Part shown: positions 58,145 through 64,000 of the stretch, piece by piece | Layout: every line of letters starts with the position of its first letter | How positions within the stretch are numbered: the first letter of the stretch is position 1 | Virus record (IMG/VR): IMGVR_UViG_3300027996_001813 | Location: 41,767 to 105,766 of that record | Length of the DNA stretch: 64,000 nt | Strand: one strand, 5' to 3' | Origin: a virus | Made by a program: the position numbers and the translations under genes | The notes under the pieces: model-generated | Told to the model about the DNA's origin: nothing | Databases searched by the model: none | Seen by the model: only the letters and a program-made list of their open reading frames with translations

Positions 58145-61100
58145 TTCTGACTATTTAAAAAATCTGAACCACTTTCGAGTGAATCACACCAGATCACACC
58201 ACGCGAATCGCGTACACACCAGACTGGCTTGTACGTTCCTGGTTGCGTATAGTTGTGTGTCGGGCTAAATGCAATCGTTGTCTGCCCATCATCGAAGTGA
58301 AGTAGCTGAGTTGAGATACTTACTCCAGGCGGCAGAATATTGATATCCGTATCGAAGTCAACGATCAGGCCAGCGTCACCAGAACGCGGAGTACCCGACA
58401 GACTGATTAGTACTGGATCAATACCAGATGCCGCACTGATGATTCTTGTAGCGGAAGCATGTAGACCATCAGAATCGATAGCCTCAAACTTTGCAATAAA
58501 GAATCCACTGGATGCGTATCTGTGTTGTACCGGGTAACATCCCGCACCACTTTCGGCAACGGTCTCTGCGGGCGTGAAGTCTCCGAACGTCCACTTAGTA
58601 GAAGTAATCGACTTACCCTGTTGGCCAGAAGCTTTAGCTACGAAGTACTGGTTGAACGGCGGTGCTAATCCACTAACCGATGCATCCGGCACAATGATGT
58701 CTACTAACGGCGGAACCTCGTCCTGGAAAATGACAACCTTAGCATCAAAGTCTGAACCAACTGTTTTTGCGATTTCAAGCTGTGCATCAAAGTCCTTTGC
58801 CGCTAGTACGTCAACGGTGAATCCAGCGTCAAACTCAAAGTTGCTTTGTAATCCACCGAGCATGAAGCCGCCAATGATGCCGCTTCCAAGATCGGAAGCG
58901 TTCATAAAGCCACCAAGCACGCCGCTTGACAATTCAGAGGCAAAGATCATACCGCCGAAGTGACCAGAGCCAACCTCTTGACCACGAATATAGCCAGCAA
59001 TAGAGCCAGAGCCAACATCGACACCAAGCATGTAACCACCCATGATGCCAGATACGTCGTCTAGACCGTGAATCCAGCCACCAATGGTTCCGTCGCTAAA
59101 GACAACGCCAGAAACGAATCCACCAAAGAGTCCACTACCTTCAAGGCCACCAGGCATGAAACCACCAAAGAGGCCAGAGCCAGTGTCTTGACCGTGTGCA
59201 AAGCCGCCGATGATTCCGGATCCAGTATCCTGACCATGCATGAAGCCACCAACAATACCACTGGTTACTGTACCAGTAGCACTATCAATACCGTTTTGTG
59301 CAACGTAACGTACTTCTAATTCACTTAAGGCACGCGAAAAATAGAACACATCTGTCATTACAGAATCAACATCGAGAACATTGTTTTGACGAAAATCCCA
59401 TGCGGCAGGTGTTTGTCCAGCGGCTTGATGAGAACGGAAGGTTATCATCCGTGTCGTAGGCTCAACCGGAGTCTGTGGTGCAATAGGATTACCAGTCCAA
59501 GGATTCTGTTTTGGATCGGTGGGCACGCCATTACTGTCACTGAAATATGAATCAATAAATCGTTCGTCTACTAAATTACCATTGAGGTAACAACGTACGC
59601 CGCTACCGTCAGTAGTTGAAGGGTTATAAGTCCAACAATAATGATCCCAATAGTCTATAACGGGAGTACGAAAACTACCTTGTTTCCATGAATTAAAACT
59701 ACGTTCAGCAGTTAAAGGATTAACAGAAGAAGTTGTACCACAAACAACTTGACCAGAGTTTGCGGCATTCGAGTTTGAATCGATATACATGTTACCACCA
59801 GTAGAGATGATCATCTTCATGTTTTCAAGATCATCCATACCAATAGCCCAACCACGATTAGGATCAACCGAAGTGTCTCCTATCAGACCATTGGGTGGTG
59901 AAGCAGTAAATACGCCATAAGACAGTAAGCAATCAAAAGTGTTGGAAGCAACGCCTTCTCGTTTAGCCATTAAAAAGCCAACAGAAAAACCATCAGCAGG
60001 AGTATCAAATACAGCACCAGAAACCGCAAATGGCGGCAACATGTTTGGAGAACTATTAGCGGGAGCAATACTAGCATTATGAAAACCGCTACACTGTACG
60101 CCAAGATCAGAATTCCTGTATGGCCCCGCTAACGCACGCTGAGTCTCAGCAAGGTCAACACTTGTGCCTTGTTCATAAAAACGTTGGGCGATAGCGTCAA
60201 GATGATTTCCTTTAAGACTAAGATCTGTGGTACCAGAACCACCAGGAGAGTTAGACACTTCCCCTATGTTGCCGTCGAAACCATTAAACCTCCAATAACC
60301 TTCCAATGCACTATCTGCAATAGAAACTTGCGTAGTTGGTAATTGTGCAGAATATCCAGTGATCGTTGGGCTTTGAACACCGCTTACAGCAAGAGCCTCT
60401 ACTTCTCCTTTTTCAAAGATTCCACGCATGATAAATATTTCACGCATATAAATTTCACCAAGTCCACTATCGGCAGAAACGTGTGTAATTATTGAATCCG
60501 TGCCTGCATAGCCACCAAACTGAAGCAGCCAGTCAGAAGTACCCCCACCAGGAAACTGATCAGACCATAATCGCCAATTGTTACACTCGTCTGTACGACT
60601 ATTTACTTTTTGACCATTAATCCATAAAGAAATAGTCATGGGTGAATTGCCAGCAGTAAAACCGTTTACGCGATACGGTTCTTCAAATTTAGCGTGTAGT
60701 AAAACTTTACTAGGTACACCAAGCGATAATGTGCCAGATATAATAGGAGTAATATTGGTGGTTGAAGAACCATCACGACCAACAAAACAAACCGTAACGC
60801 CAGAACCACCGAGACCCTCATCAAAACCAAGTGGATCGGGTGAAACGCTATTTTGCATTGTTAAAAATGATGTTACTTCACCATCGGTAGTGTTAACTCC
60901 CAGGTTACCATGAGCATGTAATGTAGAGTTAAACCAACGTTGTTGACTGTTTAAAGCATGACCAGTGGCATCACGAAACGGAATATCTCCACTGGGAGTA
61001 ACCTCAAAAGAAATTAAGTACTCATTAAGATTTTGTGGTCCTAAGTCTCTTTCTTCTGTAGCGGGCTGCCAACGTGGATTAGAACTGAATGGCGTATTAC

Positions 61101-63288
61101 GAGAATCTTTATTGTCGGCTATACCACCAGCAAATTGTGATCCACCATGAGGCATGAAGGTACCAGAGGTAATACCAAGATTACCAAATGTTTGCTGAAG
61201 GGCATTAGGGGTGCGTGTTTCGCCAGTAAACAAATCAACAAATGCAGTTCCATCGTCGCGAAATACTTCTGGATCAGGTCGGATATTATTTAGGTTGTAT
61301 ACACGTTCCCATTTAGTATTTGAATGTCCACGAGTTAATGGTCCGGTCACAGGTGACATAGCACGAGCTACATCATCAACAAAAATATCACCAAGATCAA
61401 ACGTATCACATGGCCAATATCCCATTAACCTAGGGTCATATCGTGTCCTCCAAAGTCTAGAGGTGTCAATGCCGCTCTGTGCCATGAATCGCATTTCATC
61501 AGCAAGTAAAGGACGTGACAATACTGCATATGGGCCAGAAGTCATGTCTATGCCGCCATTACCAAGAACGCCCTTTGTAGAACTATCGCCAACTTGATTA
61601 CTAATTCCATTAGTAAACATTATAGGAAAACCACTACCAGCAAGTTTAGTCAAGTGGCTACTCAAATTATGTGCAAGTGTACCACTTGCAGCTTCATAAC
61701 CATCTACATATAATGCAATTCCTTGTGTGGCTGCATCATAAACAATACCATAGTGTACATTTACCGTACGTAAAAGCTGTTCTCCTGAGGAACGCAATGC
61801 AACATTACTATCCGTACCATCACCTACTGGAAAAACTTCTAATGTAACTCTATCGCCAAAAGGAGTTTGTCTAAAGTAGGACAGTGACATACCAAGTGTA
61901 TTTCCTGTAACTGTCGCTGGTGTTGTAGCCCCAGCAGTCGCAGTAGAAACAGACCCCATACTGATCATCATGTTGCCGTCACGATCATTGGCAATGGCTC
62001 GTGGTTGAAAAAATCCACAAATAGTAAATCCACCATTTGCTGTTACTGCATCAAAAGTAGCACCACTAGGAACTGCAACAAAATCTGATGGAGAAATACC
62101 CGCGTTTTGATGTACACGATTTACATTAAATGGACCAGGATCCCATGTAAATCCCGTAGACCTATCACCAGGATCTTTTTCCGAATGAAAACTATTGTGG
62201 TTTTTACTAGCGTCTACCCAGCCTGGTCCTTTGTTTTCAATATATGCTAATAAATGATTATCGGTGATGTCTACAGCCGTTACATTATCTCGTATACTAA
62301 AATCTGGCTGAAGACCACCACGTTGATGCATGTCAAGAATTTCACTTGATGTCAAAGCACGACGGAAACAATATGCACCAGACACCAAATGACCCCAGCC
62401 ACTTGTAGATTCATATCCATCAGTCGAAATGGTATGGTTTGTTGTACCACCAATGGTTAAAGGAACAGAGTCGGGACCACTAGTATTGGTAGAATCAAAA
62501 ACAATATCCTGTGCCGTTGTACCAGTAGCTTCTAAACGACCATCTTTATATAGTTCAATTTCATTAGAAGTTCCATCAATATAACGATAGATCATCGTCA
62601 AATGAGTAAAACGACCAGACTCAATTGGAGAACTAAGTTCTGGTGAATTGTTACCTACGGTAGAAGTATCAGCACTATCGGCTAAAAGAAAAGCTCGTAA
62701 TTGAGGTGGACCACCAAGTTCACTATCACTAACTGGTGTGGCGGCAGCTAAAGACCCCGATACTCCCATAAACCAACCATTATCATTATTGGATTGCCCC
62801 ATAAGAGCGTGTACACGAGCATAACCCTTAAACCAGCCGTGACTAGATAAAGTAAAACCGCCTTCTGTGCGTGCATTAAGCCAGCCGTCGCTCATGGGAT
62901 AAACCCAGAAACCAGCAGTAAAGCCACTTTGAGCAATAGCGGGACCTAAAGTTTCTGAACGTTGAATACGTGTTCCGTCACCAAGTACCAACACTTTAGA
63001 AAACGGTGCAGTGACATCATTGCCTAGTTGCTCTGCACGTCCCTGTAGTTTTAACCCTCTAATTTGTACACCAGAAAAAGGCTGGTCAATAATTTCTTGT
63101 CCAGGCCAAACACTCGCAGCCTCGGGGTCAGAAACATTAAGAACAGCAGTATGCACAAGCATATCAAATGACACGCCACTGGGATGATTACCATATGCTG
63201 GAGAAAAGTTCTTCCACGAAGGAGTACCACTCGGTTCGTTGAGCGGCCAGAACCCTACAAGGGAACCATCATTAATTAGGTTGGGCAT
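58141..63288 (-). CDS. Giant LamG/PKD-domain tail protein with 14-residue repeats
   Basis: A 1715-residue virion protein. At least four LamG/concanavalin-like domains are present (for example SGFTAGFWVYPMSD, NGGFTICGFFQPRA, LNEYLISFEVTPSG, DGFSVGFLMAKREG), each with a later KDG, VDG or LNG strand (LYKDGRLEATG, LYVDGYEAASG, CYLNGNLVDE). Residues 1342-1481 are ten 14-residue repeats. Two PKD-like domains close the protein (WTFGDFTPAET, LLHFDDGQTTI). LamG and PKD folds bind carbohydrates or proteins, so this is a likely host-adhesion protein. Confidence 0.85.
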   Translation of the reverse strand: MPNLINDGSLVGFWPLNEPSGTPSWKNFSPAYGNHPSGVSFDMLVHTAVLNVSDPEAASVWPGQEIIDQPFSGVQIRGLKLQGRAEQLGNDVTAPFSKVLVLGDGTRIQRSETLGPAIAQSGFTAGFWVYPMSDGWLNARTEGGFTLSSHGWFKGYARVHALMGQSNNDNGWFMGVSGSLAAATPVSDSELGGPPQLRAFLLADSADTSTVGNNSPELSSPIESGRFTHLTMIYRYIDGTSNEIELYKDGRLEATGTTAQDIVFDSTNTSGPDSVPLTIGGTTNHTISTDGYESTSGWGHLVSGAYCFRRALTSSEILDMHQRGGLQPDFSIRDNVTAVDITDNHLLAYIENKGPGWVDASKNHNSFHSEKDPGDRSTGFTWDPGPFNVNRVHQNAGISPSDFVAVPSGATFDAVTANGGFTICGFFQPRAIANDRDGNMMISMGSVSTATAGATTPATVTGNTLGMSLSYFRQTPFGDRVTLEVFPVGDGTDSNVALRSSGEQLLRTVNVHYGIVYDAATQGIALYVDGYEAASGTLAHNLSSHLTKLAGSGFPIMFTNGISNQVGDSSTKGVLGNGGIDMTSGPYAVLSRPLLADEMRFMAQSGIDTSRLWRTRYDPRLMGYWPCDTFDLGDIFVDDVARAMSPVTGPLTRGHSNTKWERVYNLNNIRPDPEVFRDDGTAFVDLFTGETRTPNALQQTFGNLGITSGTFMPHGGSQFAGGIADNKDSRNTPFSSNPRWQPATEERDLGPQNLNEYLISFEVTPSGDIPFRDATGHALNSQQRWFNSTLHAHGNLGVNTTDGEVTSFLTMQNSVSPDPLGFDEGLGGSGVTVCFVGRDGSSTTNITPIISGTLSLGVPSKVLLHAKFEEPYRVNGFTAGNSPMTISLWINGQKVNSRTDECNNWRLWSDQFPGGGTSDWLLQFGGYAGTDSIITHVSADSGLGEIYMREIFIMRGIFEKGEVEALAVSGVQSPTITGYSAQLPTTQVSIADSALEGYWRFNGFDGNIGEVSNSPGGSGTTDLSLKGNHLDAIAQRFYEQGTSVDLAETQRALAGPYRNSDLGVQCSGFHNASIAPANSSPNMLPPFAVSGAVFDTPADGFSVGFLMAKREGVASNTFDCLLSYGVFTASPPNGLIGDTSVDPNRGWAIGMDDLENMKMIISTGGNMYIDSNSNAANSGQVVCGTTSSVNPLTAERSFNSWKQGSFRTPVIDYWDHYCWTYNPSTTDGSGVRCYLNGNLVDERFIDSYFSDSNGVPTDPKQNPWTGNPIAPQTPVEPTTRMITFRSHQAAGQTPAAWDFRQNNVLDVDSVMTDVFYFSRALSELEVRYVAQNGIDSATGTVTSGIVGGFMHGQDTGSGIIGGFAHGQDTGSGLFGGFMPGGLEGSGLFGGFVSGVVFSDGTIGGWIHGLDDVSGIMGGYMLGVDVGSGSIAGYIRGQEVGSGHFGGMIFASELSSGVLGGFMNASDLGSGIIGGFMLGGLQSNFEFDAGFTVDVLAAKDFDAQLEIAKTVGSDFDAKVVIFQDEVPPLVDIIVPDASVSGLAPPFNQYFVAKASGQQGKSITSTKWTFGDFTPAETVAESGAGCYPVQHRYASSGFFIAKFEAIDSDGLHASATRIISAASGIDPVLISLSGTPRSGDAGLIVDFDTDINILPPGVSISTQLLHFDDGQTTIAFSPTHNYTQPGTYKPVWCVRDSRGVIWCDSLESGSDFLNSQK
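58846..59265 (-). repeat. Ten tandem 42-bp (14-residue) coding repeats
   Basis: The frame of the giant tail protein encodes ten in-register 14-residue units, consensus GSGxxGGFMxGxxx (examples GSGIIGGFAHGQDT, GSGHFGGMIFASEL, SSGVLGGFMNASDL). Units share Gly3, Gly6 and an aromatic or Met pair. Exact length without insertions over 420 bases suggests a solenoid or a stacked glycine-rich structure. Confidence 0.88.
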
Positions 63289-63757
63289 GAAGTCCCTCCA
63301 TTACTTTGTGCTCTCCTGTAAATGGAGAAATTCTATACCGCTTTACCACGTTGCCGCCACCGTCTGTTATGTCCATGTTGACAAACAGATAATGAGAATC
63401 ACTAATCGGAGTCTTACTGACAAACCAGCCAGGAGCCTTACCTTCCATGTCAAGACTGTAATATTCAGTCACATAACAGTGTAGATCGGCTACGTCCCAT
63501 TCTTCTGGAGACAGAACACCAATGCTCTCAAAGTAAACTTCTTCTGAACGAAATGCTCTAAAATGAACAGAGAGCGGGTCTTCAGGCATACGAAGCATGA
63601 GCCCTTCATAAACAATAACCTCGTTGATCGCTGTGCCGCCTAGACGGAACTTTTCGTCGTCCCGTTTCTCGCACGCAATCTCGATGGTTTTGTTGAAGTG
63701 TGTTACAACCGTTAGAAGGCCAGAATTGCCTTCATGCTCAAAGCTTGCTTTTACCAT
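63272..63757 (-). CDS. Hypothetical structural-block protein
   Basis: A 161-residue beta-rich protein: LLTVVTHFNKTIEIACEKRD, VIVYEGLMLRMPEDP, SHYLFVNMDITDGGGN. No family is recognised. The ATG at 63757 has AAGGA five bases upstream and follows the hairpin and late motif at 63803-63846. It overlaps the giant tail gene by 17 bases. Confidence 0.7.
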   Translation of the reverse strand: MVKASFEHEGNSGLLTVVTHFNKTIEIACEKRDDEKFRLGGTAINEVIVYEGLMLRMPEDPLSVHFRAFRSEEVYFESIGVLSPEEWDVADLHCYVTEYYSLDMEGKAPGWFVSKTPISDSHYLFVNMDITDGGGNVVKRYRISPFTGEHKVMEGLHAQPN

Positions 63758-63802
63758 TTGTCCTTACTCCGGAGACTAAGCTGGTGCTACGTCTCACGTA
63801 TG

Positions 63803-63811
63803 AATACACTA
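63803..63811 (-). promoter_or_regulatory. Candidate late regulatory motif TAGTGTATT (copy A)
   Basis: TAGTGTATT on the minus strand, with its TAG being the last three bases of the hairpin at 63809-63846. It is 45 bases before the ATG at 63757, nearly the same distance as copy B (46 bases). It continues as CATACGTGAG. Confidence 0.55.
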
Positions 63812-63846
63812 ACGGCCCGTCACCAATGAAGGTGACGAGCCGTTAG
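63809..63846 (-). terminator. Long hairpin between structural genes
   Basis: A 16-base stem that pairs completely on the minus strand with one G-U pair (CTAACGGCTCGTCACC with GGTGACGGGCCGTTAG), loop TTCATT. On the plus strand the same position would be a C-A mismatch, so the minus-strand RNA is the selected form. It lacks a good U tract, so it may be a partial terminator or an mRNA-stability element after the upstream gene. Confidence 0.7.
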
Positions 63847-63867
63847 ATAGTCAGTTGAAACCTAGAA

Positions 63868-64000
63868 TTAGGTCATCAGGGTGAACGGTTCACCCGTTGC
63901 AACACCAACACCAAGATTCTCTACAGCCTGGACTTCCGCACCGCGAGCAGCACCAGTAACCTTGCGGTCAGTGTGCCATACGAGCTTGGTACTCCAGCCC
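63868..64000 (-). CDS. C-terminal part of a probable virion protein (cut by window edge)
   Basis: The last 43 codons of a gene that enters from the right edge, ending TGEPFTLMT at a TAA. Visible residues include WSTKLVWHTDRKVTG and EVQAVENLGVGVATG. This is compatible with the end of a major head or tail protein, and the long hairpin after it fits a highly expressed gene, but too little is visible for a name. Confidence 0.6.
   Translation of the reverse strand, partial: GWSTKLVWHTDRKVTGAARGAEVQAVENLGVGVATGEPFTLMT

Noticed and set aside
58846-59265. Regular 42-bp repeats as a possible CRISPR array
   Set aside because: The units are in-frame, diverged at silent and coding positions, have no spacers and lie inside a long gene; they are protein repeats.
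1-64000. tRNA genes
   Set aside because: No cloverleaf-like sequence with a GGTTCRA-type arm was found in the few non-coding gaps; all are too short or lack the pattern.

Overview
This window looks like part of a large tailed bacteriophage genome (Caudoviricetes). The reasons are dense packing with 1-30 bp overlaps, long co-directional operons, virion proteins with tail-fibre folds, a phage-encoded replisome and many free-standing homing endonuclease genes. No tRNA, rRNA, CRISPR array, integrase, transposase or reverse transcriptase was found. No gene-free stretch exceeds about 130 bases. The host cannot be named from the sequence. A lipoprotein signal and a second exported protein suggest a bacterium with a normal Sec/lipoprotein pathway. 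The B12-dependent ribonucleotide reductase, ThyX and PhoH fit an environmental, possibly aquatic, host, but that is inference.

Layout from left to right. (1) 1-2371, plus strand: the end of an operon with a partial phoH, a zinc-finger protein, a lipoprotein and two small unknowns, closed by an intrinsic terminator at 2392-2420. Everything else is on the minus strand and is best read right to left. (2) 63868-64000: the C-terminus of a probable structural protein. (3) 51174-63757: late block 1, with a 1715-residue LamG/PKD tail protein, a hub-like tail protein and other virion proteins, ending in a terminator at 51112-51150. (4) 51040-39311: a replication block behind a sigma70-like promoter. 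It encodes a RecA-like recombinase, DnaB-type helicase, DnaG-type primase, Cas4/RecB-like nuclease, ClpP-like protease, DnaE-type DNA polymerase III alpha, SSB and a sigma factor. (5) 39314-15652: a ~24-kb sugar island. It encodes GDP-mannose dehydratase, GDP-fucose synthase, a mannose-isomerase-like cupin, about ten glycosyltransferase-like proteins, six methyltransferases, a sulfotransferase-like protein, a 2OG-Fe(II) oxygenase-like protein and a GMP-reductase-like enzyme. (6) 15640-7439: recombination and nucleotide genes, including a candidate annealing protein, a MazG-like enzyme, class II ribonucleotide reductase and ThyX, together with an unexpected FAD amine oxidase-like protein and an exported protein. 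(7) 7328-2422: late block 2, with small decoration-like proteins, tail-fibre proteins and a holin-like protein.

How it works together (inference). The early/middle genes run for about 43 kb without a clear intrinsic terminator, so the sugar island may be co-expressed with replication genes. The two late blocks flank this unit. A 9-mer, TAGTGTAYT on the minus strand, sits in four of the five non-trivial gaps of the late blocks and in none of the early junctions examined. It is a candidate late promoter, perhaps read by the phage sigma factor at 39311-39976. The sugar island has no recognisable flippase, polymerase, ABC exporter or membrane-anchored initiating transferase. This favours soluble, cytoplasmic glycosylation, for example of virion proteins, over capsule export. 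Seven endonuclease genes (three LAGLIDADG, two paired HNH, one Endo VII-like HNH, one HTH/NUMOD-like nuclease) are inserted neatly at gene junctions.
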